The notes under the pieces were generated by a model, which was given only the letters and a program-made list of their open reading frames with translations, ran no database searches and was not told where the DNA came from. This document shows positions 11,078-22,500 of a stretch of DNA of 64,000 bases, one piece after another; within the stretch, counting starts at the first letter, position 1; every line of letters starts with the position of its first letter. Position numbers and translations under genes: made by a program. This DNA is from Capsicum annuum (lineage: Eukaryota > Streptophyta > Magnoliopsida > Solanales > Solanaceae): the NCBI RefSeq assembly GCF_002878395.1, contig NC_061115.1, positions 210,935,063 to 210,999,062 of the forward strand. The letters are read 5' to 3'.

Positions 11078-12166
11078 TGGTCTACACTGGACCGAAAAAA
11101 ATTAATTAAAAAAAAATCTACGCATAGTCGTCTATGGGTGCATATAATATACCCCACATAAATCTATCCATATTTCTCAAGGTTTAGACTACATGGATAG
11201 TATTTTCATTTGATTTTCATTCGGTGTTTGGCGTATGTTTTGAGACCTGATTAACTCTATTTTTTGTAATTCACTTATAAATTTAATATTTTAAAAAGTA
11301 ATACGATGAAATTAATCAAGTTACATAACCAAGATATATGTTTCCGTTAATCCCTTGATTTTCGTCTTGAATTAAGAGATTTTATTACCAAAAGTATCTT
11401 CAGTTACCGAAATACTTGTGCATGTCATGATACATGGACCTACATGACACGACAATGTACCTAGATGCATTTTAAGTGCTAGAAAGTATAATTTCAAAAA
11501 CTAATGTTTGAGGGAGTTATGAGCTCCTATACTGATGGATTTTCTATTATTTTGACATATAATTAATCATTAGTGTAAGCTAATTTATTATAACTGATAA
11601 ATTATTATTAATTATAAATTCTATTAAATAAAATTACTTGTAACTACAAATAATCTGCTTCGGACGTAATGTATCAAATCAAGTAGTAGCAGTAGTACTA
11701 GTACTAGAAAAGTGACAAGAAAAATTCAAAATATGACTGGCCAGAATTTGGAAATACATTAACTTAATTTCTAATATAACTGGATAGAATTTGAAAAGTC
11801 ATTAAATTAATTTCTAATATAACTGGCTAGAATTTGACTGGCAAGAAAAATTTAAAATATGACTGGTCAAAATTTGAGAAGTCATTAAATTAATTTCTAA
11901 ATGTTTCTTTAAGTTGGTGTACATATTGACACTAAGAAAGAATTTGATCTTAATTATGTAATCTTATACAAAAACTTTATTAGGAAAATAATTTACAGTG
12001 TCATATGCTTTCCAAATTTAATACAAAAATGTCCCTATAAATTTCTTTTCATCTTTGCTCAACATTGTGAAAATTCATCAAACACTTTTTCGCAATTATT
12101 ATTATTATTAGAAAAAAGGCTTTCTTGGACAATTTCATCCCATTAAAAACAGAAGAAGAAGTACGG
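11078..12166. other. Intergenic DNA upstream of the B3-domain ORF
   Basis: No coding region is recognised. It contains a GTA/AGT-rich patch near 11685-11708 and a tandem repeat at 11731-11900. The last part is the probable promoter and 5' leader of the B3 ORF, but no TATA box is assigned with confidence. Confidence 0.5.
11731..11900. repeat. Tandem repeat with 'atatgactgg..gaatttg' units
   Basis: The core 'atat(g/a)actgg..(a)gaatttg' appears at about 11731, 11773, 11817 and 11858. Three of these continue through 'cattaa(a/c)ttaatttcta'. Unit length is near 43 bp, with a partly deleted third copy. Confidence 0.75.
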
Positions 12167-12532
12167 ATGAATGTAGAAAATCCCTGGACTATTACCAAAA
12201 TAATCACGGACTTTGAGAAGTCCGTGAAGATATTGGTATTGTCACTCGAGGATATGAAAAACCATATTTTTAAGCATTGGATGAAAGGTATGGTCAAGCT
12301 GATAAAGAAAGGAAACAAGCAGGAAGTAGAACTAGTGGATGTCACTGATGTGGTGAATTCTAAAAATCACCGAGCTTTCATTCAGATGATGGAGCCTAGC
12401 AAAGATTACGCAATTGCCTGTATGAATTTATTTGCTAATGATGAGTTGAGGGTTGGTGATGAGATTGGACTGTATTGGGATACGGGATCTAACAATTTAA
12501 AGTTCAAGATAATTAAAAAGGGACCTTTTTAA
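12167..12532 (+). CDS. B3 DNA-binding-domain-like protein (small)
   Basis: From the first ATG this single exon encodes 121 residues. The frame is open a little further upstream, but only from a TTG, which a plant gene would not use. The C-terminal half resembles a plant B3 domain of the REM/At2g33720-like kind: a central basic stretch (KLIKKGNKQ), then LRVGDEIGLYWD, a common B3 ending, followed by a short beta strand. Plant B3 proteins bind DNA as transcription factors in the nucleus, and at about 120 residues this would be little more than one domain. No lesions are seen. It lies alone between the MULE and the WRKY pseudogene and could be a small REM-type gene or a truncated relative. Confidence 0.55.
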   Translation: MNVENPWTITKIITDFEKSVKILVLSLEDMKNHIFKHWMKGMVKLIKKGNKQEVELVDVTDVVNSKNHRAFIQMMEPSKDYAIACMNLFANDELRVGDEIGLYWDTGSNNLKFKIIKKGPF

Positions 12533-14026
12533 AAAATCTTAGAATAATATTTGTAGGGAGATTGAAAGGTTGTTATAATTATATTTGAAATAAGTGCTAT
12601 TAAGCCATAATATTAAATTTATCATTTTGTTTCTATTTCTTAGATCATCATGTTATCCCATGGTTTTATTTTATGTGTTCTAATTTTATAGCACATGAAG
12701 TATAAAAAGGTAATAAATTCATTTGATCATGTGGTAAAGATATGTATAATAAATCTAAACATCGCTAAATCAATATATCAAATAAGTTATTAGAATTAAA
12801 AAGCTATGTAAAAGGTGATTGTAGTGAAACAGTTGAAAGATAAAAGTATGCAAGAACTATACTTGATAAAATCTTATGATGGATTTGCATTAATTTCAAA
12901 TGGTAAGATGGTCAAAAGATTGATATATTTTTATTTAAAAAGATGCTGGTAGTTATCATCAAGTACCAGTTAATAATATAAATTTACAATATTTCTTCTT
13001 ACAATGAAATATTATATTAGACTCGCCAATAAGTTGTGTGATGATTAATACAAAGCTTTTGAATTGGGTATTTGTTGTTTATTCTTTTAAAAAATATAGA
13101 AAACCACAATTATTTAAAACATATCAAAGAAACACAAAAAAATATTAGAAAAAATTAGGCAAAACTAGACCAAAATATAAAAAGCGTTTGAGTGTGTTTT
13201 GATTATATAATTGAACCACTACATTATAAAATTTATTATCTGTAATATGTGTATAATTTGTACAAACAAAATGTTCACTGTCATCATTTCGACTTTGATT
13301 CAGTTATAAAAAGTTACAAGATTAGATTCGCGAAATCTAAATGAATTGCCATGATTTCAAATATTTTTGAATTTTCTCTAGAGGAATCATATTCCTCTAA
13401 TATACATCATTTGAGACAACCTAGAAGTTTTCTATTATGTAAAACATATTCTATTTTAGAATTCAGTCAAATGATAGAAAGGGATGCAAAATTTTGGCTA
13501 ATTTTATTGTACGAAGATCAATATCGACGCTAAAATTTTCATCAAAAATTATGACTTAACTAGGGATGCAACTTAAAGTTTATTGATTGTTAGCTATATT
13601 TTAACAAGGGAAGTGTCTAGACAAATACATAACAAACATATAGAAGTGATACAAATATTTATCATCAAATCTTAAGTCGTAATAGACCATCATGATTTTG
13701 GAATAAACTTGACTTGTCACAACTCTAATAGATTGCTAAAACTATAACCACATATTTTTATAGTTCTCCAGAATATGCTACAAAACTCTTGAAATGTGTG
13801 CAGGAAAGACATTACTAGAAAGAACGCCAAAGAATATACAAAAATCGAAATATTTGAAAACTTTTTCACTACAAAGATTTCTACAACATGCGATAATACA
13901 CCATTTAATAAAAGAACTTGCTAACAATAGCTAAACTAATAACTAGCTAGTCATTGTACAACAACAATTATCACGACTCAGTCCCAAATAAATCGGGTTC
14001 GACTATATATATCCTAATCTCTTTTC
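12533..14026. other. Intergenic DNA between the B3 ORF and the WRKY exon
   Basis: AT-rich sequence with no domain-bearing frame. The 60-codon open frame at 13351-13533 has no recognisable motif and is probably chance. The first part is the likely 3' UTR of the B3 ORF. Confidence 0.5.
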
Positions 14027-14381
14027 TTACTCTTCTATAAGATCTCTTCTTATATGTGATGACATCATTTCTTGAATAAGTCCAAGATCTTTATTCAAAG
14101 AGGAAAAAGAGCTCCAGGACCTTCTTTCTTGTCGTGGATTATTAGTTGGAAATAAGGAAGAGGAATCACCAAAACAAGTTCTTCCTTCACTATCACCACC
14201 ACCTATGAAGCAATCGTAGTTGGTGGTTACCATCAGAACGCCGACATACCCCTTAGGTGTTACGGGGAAGGGATGCGTGTGTGGACCTTCATAAGTTGTA
14301 AAAATGATTGAAATATGTTGAATTGACCTTTCCACTCTCTTCTTCACACTACATGATGTTGTTGTGCAACGATAGTAGTTC
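14027..14381 (-). pseudogene. WRKY48-like group IIc WRKY pseudogene, last exon
   Basis: The exon starts after an AG acceptor ('tgtatgcag|g') and splits an Arg codon in phase 2, the conserved intron position of WRKY genes. It encodes the zinc-finger half of the domain: YYRCTTTSCSVKKRVERS with C-x4-C, then the HTH ligand pair followed by PFPVTPKGYVGVL. The C-terminus SSLNKDLGLIQEMM...IRRDL resembles the tail of WRKY48-like factors. The exon is open to its stop. The upstream exon with WRKYGQK is not found anywhere between here and exon 1, so a functional DNA-binding domain cannot be made. Such factors bind W-box DNA in the nucleus. Confidence 0.85.
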
Positions 14382-15232
14382 CTGCATACACAAGACATTT
14401 TATGCATATATCTCACACTTGCATTATAAGACTAGCTACTGACGAAAGGATAAAATAAATATTCATAAGCGAGATGCTTTGAGCATCGAACAATCCTTTT
14501 ATACACTGTCCATTTCATGAGACAAGGAATTTGAAAAACGTCGACTCTTTGCATGTATCAGAAAGTGTCCGTAGAATTTAAAATTTTAAACATATCATCA
14601 TATTCTTATAACTATATATAAGGTCATGTTATTTTTAAAGATAAAAAAAATTAAAGGAAAAGAATGTGCAATTTTTTTTAATAAAACTAGAAAGGAAAGA
14701 AAGTAATATAAATGTGAGAGATCTAGAGAAAGTAGCAAGTTCTTTGTAGAACTTTATGTTATTTACATTGCCAGTATAAAAAAAATATTATATCATCAGA
14801 ATATTTTTATCTTTTGTAGAAGCTGGTAACCTTATATAGTTATGTATTTGACCCTTACAAAAAAATATTAACATGTGTAAGACATGAGGATTGTTTTAAA
14901 AACATTAATATTATTGATGTAGCTATAAAAACTTCTTATTCAACATAAAATTATTAGATTAATAAATTTTAAAAGGATCTTCTTTTAAAAAAATGGAGGG
15001 GGGTGGGGGAAACTAAATATGGGGTAACTTAAACAAAACAAGGAATCGAGTGCGGAAATAATTTCATAGTTAAACAACAAAAATCTTATACTAATCTCAA
15101 CAATTGATCGTTCTATAGAAAATCCAGTTAGCTAGAAGTTATTTAGTGATAAATTAGCTAAGGATTACCTATAATTTTTATCATAGCTAATTTCATGTTT
15201 TCTAATAATCGACTAGACAAAAAGAAATTTAC
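14382..15232 (-). other. WRKY intron region lacking the WRKYGQK exon
   Basis: I looked on the minus strand for any coding of the WRKYGQK heptapeptide and saw none. The right part (14935-15232) is intron-like DNA that recurs at about 37510-37840. The left part has no counterpart there. Confidence 0.55.
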
Positions 15233-15304
15233 ATTTTAGCTTGTTGATAGTCATCAGCAGGTAATTCCATTGATGATGAAGAGATCGATGATAAATTTGG
15301 AGTC
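15233..15304 (-). pseudogene. WRKY pseudogene exon 1, C-terminal piece
   Basis: This encodes a Ser/Thr/Pro-rich segment (TPVTPNLSSISSSS, then ELPADD) like the region ahead of the DNA-binding domain in WRKY48-type proteins. A possible GT donor follows at 15232-15231. It was separated from the N-terminal piece by insertion of the TRIM at 15310-16678. Confidence 0.7.
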
Positions 15305-15309
15305 ACTGG

Positions 15310-15736
15310 TGTTGGATTTGGAATTGAGATGGTGTCATGTGGAAGCTTATAGTTTGCAAACAAAACCATTGATAATTCAGATGATAAACTATAAAATACT
15401 AAAAAAAAAAAAATATTAGTATATGATTTGGCTATTGGCCTACAAATGAAAACCTAATATCGAAAAATTACTGAACCTATTGGGAGAAATCTCTCCCTAA
15501 AGAAGACTCTTTAATGACTACATTGTGCATACTATTGTACTAAGGTATGGGAAGAGATGTCTTCTATTTATAGAATTTCAAAATCTTTCCTATAAGAAAA
15601 AGATTACCCAAAAATAGAAAAGAATTATATTTTTCTTTCGGAAAAAGTAAAAATAATTATGATATTACTTTTATTTTTCTTTCAAGAAAAAGTAAAACTT
15701 AAATTTGGTAAGAAAATTAGGACAAAAAACCTAACA
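15310..15736 (-). repeat. TRIM 3' LTR, copy 1
   Basis: The outermost 60 bp are diverged from the other LTR, but the remainder aligns well. It ends in CTAACA. Confidence 0.65.
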
Positions 15737-16065
15737 AATCTTTCCTTTTGGCTTGGTGTTCTTAACTTGATCCGCCTTCTTTACATGCATGAACTTCGTC
15801 CTTCACATAATCTTTATCACTACTATTTTTCATGGTTAAAAATAAGATTTAAAATATTATGGTTAAAAGTAGATTAAAAATTAATATTTTATTTTTATTT
15901 TTACAGATGCAGCTACAACATTGTTGAAATATGTTTAAAACTTCTTCTACATATGTAACTAAACAAAATCGTCATTTTCGTAAAACTGGTTGTAGCTTGT
16001 TTGTGAAACCGCTTTGAACCCGTCTTTAATCTTGATTTACCAAACCATTGGACCTTTGAGCTATA

Positions 16066-16078
16066 GGCTCTGATACCA
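16066..16078 (-). other. Primer binding site of the TRIM (tRNA-iMet type)
   Basis: Minus strand TGGTATCAGAGCC, two bases from the 5' LTR, is a perfect match to the usual plant initiator-Met primer site. Confidence 0.8.
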
Positions 16079-16080
16079 CT

Positions 16081-16678
16081 TGCTAGGTTCAAAATTGGTG
16101 AGGGCTCATGCAAAAAATTAAAGTTTTCAAATCAAGAAGATGATAATTCAGATGACAAATAAAAGTATAATAAAAAGACATGTTATTGATATTATTTGGC
16201 CAATTAACCTATACATGAAAAATAAAATTAAAGAAAACACAAAATTATTGGGAGATAATCTCTCCCAAACAAAACTCTAAAACAACTACAAGTGGAAGCT
16301 ATTGCGATATTATATGAGAAGGGGATGCTTTATTTATAGATTTCAAAACTTTTCCACCAAGAAAGAAGTTGGCCAAATATGGAAAAGAATTATATTTTAT
16401 TTTAAGAAAAAGTAAAAAGGACAATCCGGTGCACTAAAGCTATCTCTATACACGGTCTCCAGGGAAGGGTCCCACCATAAGTGTGTATTGTACACAGTCT
16501 TACCTTGCACTTCTGTCAGAGGCTGTTTTCAAGGCTTGAACCCGCGACTTCCTCGTCACATGGCAATAACTTTACCAGTTAAGGAAAAGTAAAAGTAATT
16601 ATGTTATTACTTTTATTTTCCTTTCAAGCAAAAGTAAAACTTAAATTTGGTAAGAAAATTAGGACAAAAACTCTAACA
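16081..16678 (-). repeat. TRIM 5' LTR, copy 1, containing a SINE
   Basis: It starts TGCTAGG and ends CTAACA. Removing the SINE and one flanking repeat leaves about 420 bp, equal to the other LTR. Confidence 0.75.
16418..16582 (-). mobile_element. tRNA-derived SINE inserted in the TRIM LTR
   Basis: On the minus strand the sequence begins 'taactggtaaagttattgcc' (box A-like) and continues with 'gggttcaagcc' (box B-like). It then has the conserved 'gtaaggct/actg.gtacaata' and ends 'agtgcaccgg'. It resembles Au/SolS-type plant SINEs. It is flanked by imperfect 12-bp direct repeats (gaaaaagtaaaa at 16406 and ggaaaagtaaaa at 16583). The same SINE sits at the same place in the second copy. Confidence 0.75.
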
Positions 16679-16683
16679 ACTAA

Positions 16684-17024
16684 AACATTAATCATGAGAT
16701 CGGAAATTGATGAATCTTGAATTGTAGTAGTAGTAATCATAGGTTGATGGTGGGGGGGGGGGGGGTTCATGATTAGGTGGCAACAGTAGCAAATCGAAAA
16801 TGGAACTACTAGTTGTTGTTGTGAAGTTATTATCAAAGTTATGTGGATGATCAATAGTAGTAGTGACCAAACATAGTTTCTAATAAAAAGTTTAATGAAT
16901 AATGTTTTTGAATATCAAAGTTGTTGCTCATCAGTTTTGGATTGTTCTAGAAAAATGTCCTTGAATTTCCATTTCAATTTTCAATTGAAGAGTACTCTGA
17001 TTGTAGATTATTTTCTTTCTCCAT
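16684..17024 (-). pseudogene. WRKY pseudogene exon 1, N-terminal piece
   Basis: The ATG is at 17024, preceded by a CT-rich leader. The reading starts MEKENNLQSEYSSIEN, then hits stops. It continues MSNNFDIQKHYSLNFLLETM and, after a frame change at a C run on this strand (14 G on +, 16752-16765), HHQPMITTTTIQDSSISDLM. The second copy at 51840-52180 has the parallel protein with different lesions, which confirms this is coding ancestry. Role as for other WRKY N-termini: acidic/Ser-rich activation region, no catalytic motif. Confidence 0.72.
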
Positions 17025-17111
17025 GGACTTGATGAAGTACTAGTAGATTTTAGAGAGAGGGGTGGCAGGGGTGGAGATACAACCATCAAAGGGTGGTCTG
17101 ATGAACACCAA

Positions 17112-17116
17112 AAAAA
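17112..17116. repeat. Left TSD of gypsy element A
   Basis: AAAAA directly precedes TGTAATACC of the left LTR and matches 26969-26973. The site without A survives at about 52262-52282. Confidence 0.75.
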
Positions 17117-19531
17117 TGTAATACCCCGAGAGCACACCATGGGCATCACACGGTGCTTACAGTTCCGAGGGACCACAAGCTAACGTATGAGCAGGTACCT
17201 GCTGTGAGCAATAGATAGCATGATCATAAATGCAGAAGAATACTGACATGCCATAAGGTTTTAATTACTAAATTCAAAACTGAAATATAAGTCTGTAGAA
17301 ATAACTGACTAAATCTGATAAAACACTAATAAAATGGATAACTAACTGTAATGTTTGAATACTGAATAACTGACTTTAATGTTTGATAAAACTCAAAAAT
17401 TAAATGACTGTGAGTTGATGGGGCAAGCCCCAACTAACTACTAAACTGAGACATGAAATAAAGTAAGTTTGTCCTCGAAGTATGAGGACTCACCATTGCT
17501 ACTGCTGAGGATCTGATAAGTCTTGTCGTGAGTCGAAAACTGAGCGTTAGAACCTATGATATAATATATCATAGTGCAAAAGAAAAGATATGCAATCAGT
17601 ACTTTGAATGTACTGGTATGCTAAATTAGGTAGGCTGATATGCATGGTTTCATGAACAGAACTAATAATTAACTTAACATGCATGTAAATCATGGAGTAC
17701 TGAATAGAGAGCATGAAATCTGTAGGTACTAGGAATATGTGGAAATCTGTAAACACTGAGTATGCATGAAAATCTATAAATATTGAAGATACGTGAAATC
17801 TGTAGGTACTGAGGATGCATGACAAATCATATAACATGAACTGAGTAAAATCTTTAAACTGAAATATGGAAACTTGTACGCTTTGGTCAAACAACACTAA
17901 GACTAAAAAACTGAACTGGGGCTGTAACTGAGACTGTATCTGAGACTGTGGGAGGTATCATCTAACCTACATGCCCCAAATTGGATCTAATCAGGGTCCA
18001 TCCTATAACCCCAATTAGAAGGGTTTTAATACCGTACCGCGGGTACTAACACTGGCTGTGTGGATCCACTAAACTGCTATAGTGTTCAAAGGACTAAGGG
18101 TGTCAAACCTTAACTGATGGATGACCCCTGTGAGATAGTAAAGCCTAAACTGATGGGTGACTTCTCATATCCTATGCTGGCTACATAGTTCTGGAGTATA
18201 GGGACTACTACTAATGACTCTGCCTATCTAAGGGGAAGCCGTAATCTCTACACTTGCTCAGTGCTAAATCCTACTACCAATTGAAAGACACAAAAATACT
18301 AGACTGTTCTAAGTCTAACTGATTGATATCTAACTATTCTGATAATGCTCATAGTATGTTTTGAAGACTATTATGTAATATAAGATTAGATTATATAAAC
18401 AGCTATGGTTCAATACCCCCAGGACTTAAAAACAATAATGGTAAAATGACACTAAAGCTTGGAGGACAAAGCATGAAGGATTTTATTAAATCAAACACTT
18501 TTGTAGGCATTTTACTAAACACTTGTAGTTAATGGTTTAGTCAATTCATGGGAATAGTATAAAACTTGAAATAATAGCATGATTTCAGCATTTATAACAC
18601 AAAATCATCATCTAGTTCGAAGAATGAAAATAATAAAACATGTGGGAATTTATAACAACTATAATTTCATTAAAGTGTGGTATAAAATCAATATTCATGG
18701 AAGTTCATGGAGATTCATAGTTTAAAATCACAATTTAATATCTAAATCTAGAAAAGATGATAGATTTGTAATTTCAATCGGATACTTGGACTCCATAAAT
18801 GACAGAGATCCATGGATGAACATCTAACATACCTGGGTAGTGAATTTCTTGAAGTTCTTGCTGAATTCTTGAGGATTGACCTTGAATTTGAGAGTCAGGG
18901 TTCTTGATTGGGAGAGAATACCTTTTGATTAGGGGTAAATTAATTAAAGAATGATTTTTAGGGCTTAAGTATCATACTTGACAGACTAAATAATGGGGAA
19001 AGGACTGTTTTAACCCTGGACGAAATATAAATTTTCCATTAAAAATTTCTAAAAAATACCCCTGGCGCGACGCGGTGCTATTGCGCCATGTCACTGGAAT
19101 TGGACAACTGGGAAACAGGACGATGGCGCAACGCAGGGAAATTGCGGTCCTTCACTGGTTGGTACCTGGAAGTTCTCCGCGACGTGTTGAAAATGCTGTG
19201 GAGCACTAGAAAATGACAAATGCTAATTTGGCCCTTGGTGCAACACGCCAGGATCATGAAGCAACACTGAAAATTACCAATTGTCATTTTGATTGGCTCT
19301 GCGATGCGCTAAGGATTAAAATGATGGTGTTTAACGACTAAAACTTAAAATCGCCATAACTTCTTACCCGGTTATCGGATTTGGGCAAATTTTATATCGT
19401 TGGGAAGGTAATTAAATTTCCTATGCAATGGCAAGCTCTAAATTGAAAAATAATTAGTGTTTCAAAAATTTTATGTACAAATACTCATTTATTGGGAGTT
19501 AGATTACGCTAAGGAAATGCGGCCTATTACA
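17117..19531 (-). repeat. Element A 3' LTR
   Basis: It runs from TGTAATACCCCGAG to GGCCTATTACA. It contains the near-perfect hairpin at 17554-17574 and AGTAC-N7-GTACT at 17598-17614 that mark this LTR superfamily. Confidence 0.88.
17554..17574. other. Hairpin in element A LTR
   Basis: Arms CTATGATATA and TATATCATAG with a one-base loop form a perfect 10-bp inverted repeat. The equivalent sites are 25013-25033 (A 5' LTR), 40728-40748 and 50916-50936 (C) and 46544-46564 (solo LTR). It may be an RNA structure near the transcript end. Confidence 0.7.
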
Positions 19532-19545
19532 ATATCTCCCCCATA
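19532..19545 (-). other. Polypurine tract of element A
   Basis: Minus strand TATGGGGGAGATAT directly adjoins the 3' LTR. It is the expected plus-strand DNA primer. Confidence 0.75.
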
Positions 19546-22500
19546 GGATCATTCATCCTCGAATAAGACTGGTAAAGCTGAGGGAAAACTGATGGACTGA
19601 GTTTAGACACTGTACATGCATATCTAATGCATGGAATTCATGACTGAACTGACCCATGAATACATGACTGACATGACATGATGTGCAACTAAAACTGAGC
19701 TTTATAGAGGGAAATCTTAAAAATATTAGTACCTTTTACTAAATTTGGATTCGTCGAGAAAAGATGAGGGTACTTGGTCCGCATATCTGCCTCTGCTTCC
19801 CAAGTGACTCCCTCAATGGACTAATTTCTCCAAAGAACATTGACCAATAAAACTTCTTTGTTCCTTAGTCTATGAACTTAATGATCAAAAACTTCGACTG
19901 GAACACCCTCAAAGGAAAGACTGTTATGAATATCTACACTTTCTAAGGGAACAACTATAACTGGATCACCAATAATCTTTTTCAACAATGAGACATTGAA
20001 CACTGGGTGTGCTGAGGCTAAATCTGAAGGAAACTCAAGCTTGTAAGCTACCTTTCTGAAACAACTGAGAATTCTGAGGGGATCGACATATCGGGGACTG
20101 AGTTTCCCTTTCTTGCTGAATCTTTTCACTCCTTTCATGGGAAAGATTTTCAAGTATACAAAATCACCGACCTCAAACTCGAGAACCTTTCTCCTCATAT
20201 CTACATATGATTTCTATCGACTCTGGGAAGCCCTAAGCTTTATCTGATCAACTAAACCTTCTCTAACACATCAAACACCAAGTCAGGCCAACTACTGCAG
20301 CCTCACCTACTTCAAACAAAAAAATTAGAGATCTACATCTTCTGCAATAGAGAAACTCAAATAGAGTTATATAGATACTGGAATGATAACTGTTATCATA
20401 TGTGAATTCAATCAAAGGCAAGTGGCCATCCCAACTACCTTAAAATTAACTATGTATGCTCTCAGCATATCTTCTAGAGTCTGAATGGTCCGTTCTACTT
20501 GACCATCTATCTGAGGGTGAAAAGTTATAATGAGATAGACTAAGGTACCAAGACCCTTTTGGAATGCTTTCTATAAGTGAGAGGTAAACTAGGTACCTCT
20601 ATCTGAGATGATAGATAAGGGAACACCATGCAACTTGACCAACTCTTTGAGATAGAGTTTAGCATAGCCCTCGGTAGAGTAAGAGATACGGACTGGCAAG
20701 AAATGAGCTAATTTGGTCATCCTGTCTATGTAACCCAAATAGAATCATGCTGATAATGAGTACAAGGGAAACCCATCACAAAGTCCATGTTAACTTCCTC
20801 CCATTTCCAAGTGGGAATACTGAACTCCTGTATGGACCCACTAGGCTTCTGGTGCTCAATCTTAACTTGCTGGAATGTAGAGCACTTAGCCACCAACTTT
20901 GTAATATCCCTCTTCATCCCATTCTAAAACTAGATTTCTCGCAAATTGAGGTATATCTTAGTGCCCCTGGATGAATAGAGTAACGCGCACCATCCACTTC
21001 TGCAAGAATTTATTGCCTCAAATCATCTATACCAGGCACACATAATCGACCCAGATAATACAACACATTATTTCCCCCTTGGGAGAATACCTCTACCTTC
21101 TGATCTTTGACTGACTCTTTCAACTTAACAAGAATGGGATCTTTATCCTGCTTTTCCTTCACCTCAGAAACTAGAGATAATTCTGAGCTACTCTGTATCC
21201 ATACACTACCTTCTATTGAATCGAGTAAGTAGACACTTAGTCAGGCAAGTTGATGAAATTCCTGAGCTAACTTCTTCTTACCATCCTCAACATAAGCAAC
21301 ACTACCCATAGAGAACCTACTGAGAGCATCAACAACTATATTGGCCTTTCCCGGATGATACAGAATAATCATGTTATAATCCTTCAATAACTCTAACCAC
21401 CTTCTCTGACAAAAATTGAAATATTTCTAAGAGAACACGTACTGCAGGCTTTTATGGTCATTAAACACATCAACATGCACCCCATACAAGTAATGCCTCA
21501 AAATCTTTAAGGCAAATACTACTACTGCTAACTCAAGATCATGAGTTGAATAATTCTTCTTATAGGGTTTAAGTTGTCTGGAGGCATAGTATATGACCTT
21601 ACCTCTCTGTATGAGAACACAACCCAAACCTACTTTGGATGCATCATAGTACACAATATACCCATTTGAACTATCTGGCAAGGTAAGAACTGGGGATGAG
21701 GTGAGTTGAGTCTTCAAATCCTAAAAACTCTTCTCATAAGAATCTGACCGCTGAAACTTAACTTTCTTATGAGTCAATCTAGACATGGGAGATGTAATAG
21801 AAGAAAATCCTTCAACAAACCAATAGTAATAGCTAGCTAAACCCAAGAAACTCCTGATATCTGATGGAGAAATGAGAATAGGCTAGTTTTTCACTGCCTC
21901 AGTCTTTTGAGGATCAACTCTAATGCTATCACCAAAAATAATATGGCCAAGAAAAGCTATTGATCTTAGCTAGAATTCACACTTACTGAATTTAGCAAAT
22001 AACCGATGAGCTCTAAGAGTTTGTAACACTATTCTAAGATGGTCTGCATGATCAGTTTTGCTACGGGAGTAAACATGAATGACATCAATGAAGACTATGA
22101 TAAACATATCCAAGTACGTCTTGAACACTCGGTTCATCAAGTCCATGAAGGCTACTGGGAAATGCATGAAACCAAAGGACATGACTAAAAATTCAAAGTG
22201 GCCATACTGAGTTCGAAAAGCTATTTTCGGAATTCATATTCCCTGACTCTAAGATGATGAAAATCTAATTTGAGGTCTATCTTTGAAAAATAGTTGGCAC
22301 CCTGAAGTTGGTCAAACAAGTCATTGATTCTAGGAAGTGGATATTTATTATTGACTATGACTTTGTTCAACTGATGGTAGTCTATGCATATTCTAAAAGA
22401 ACTATCTTTCTTATGCACGAATAGAATAGGTGTTCCCCATGGGGAGACGTTGGGTTAGATGAATCCCTTATCTAGAAGATCTCTTAGCTGTTCTTTTAAC

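Larger units (their letters stand above)
15310..16678 (-). mobile_element. TRIM-like non-coding LTR retroelement in WRKY exon 1
   Basis: A 1369-bp element whose two ends are direct repeats: 15310-15736 and 16081-16678, the latter lengthened by a SINE. They share 'tgataattcagatga', 'gggaga..atctctccc', 'ttattta.aga.tt' and 'taagaaaattaggacaaaaa'. Just inside the right repeat lies GGCTCTGATACCA, the reverse complement of a tRNA-iMet primer site, so the element reads on the minus strand. Just inside the left repeat is a purine-rich tract on that strand (aaaaggaaaga). The 344-bp interior has no coding capacity. The probable TSD is ACTGG on the left and ACTAA on the right (ACTGA in the second copy). 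Confidence 0.75.
14935..17111. repeat. Duplicated block W, copy 1
   Basis: The sequence from 'cttattcaacataaaattattag' to the WRKY 5' leader recurs at 37510-38734 plus 51346-52255, interrupted there by gypsy element C. Shared contents are intron DNA, WRKY exon 1, the TRIM and the SINE at the same positions. Identity by eye is around 85-90%. Confidence 0.88.

Noticed and set aside
13351..13533. 60-codon open frame downstream of the B3 ORF
   Set aside because: Short, with no motif or homologous copy in the window. Chance open frames of this size are common.
15659..16113. Two open frames of 66-72 codons inside the TRIM
   Set aside because: They fall in LTR/interior DNA with no retroelement domain. 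The element is non-coding.
16418..16582. Functional tRNA gene
   Set aside because: Box A- and box B-like words are present, but the sequence continues far beyond tRNA length, does not fold into a cloverleaf by eye, and has flanking repeats. It is a SINE.
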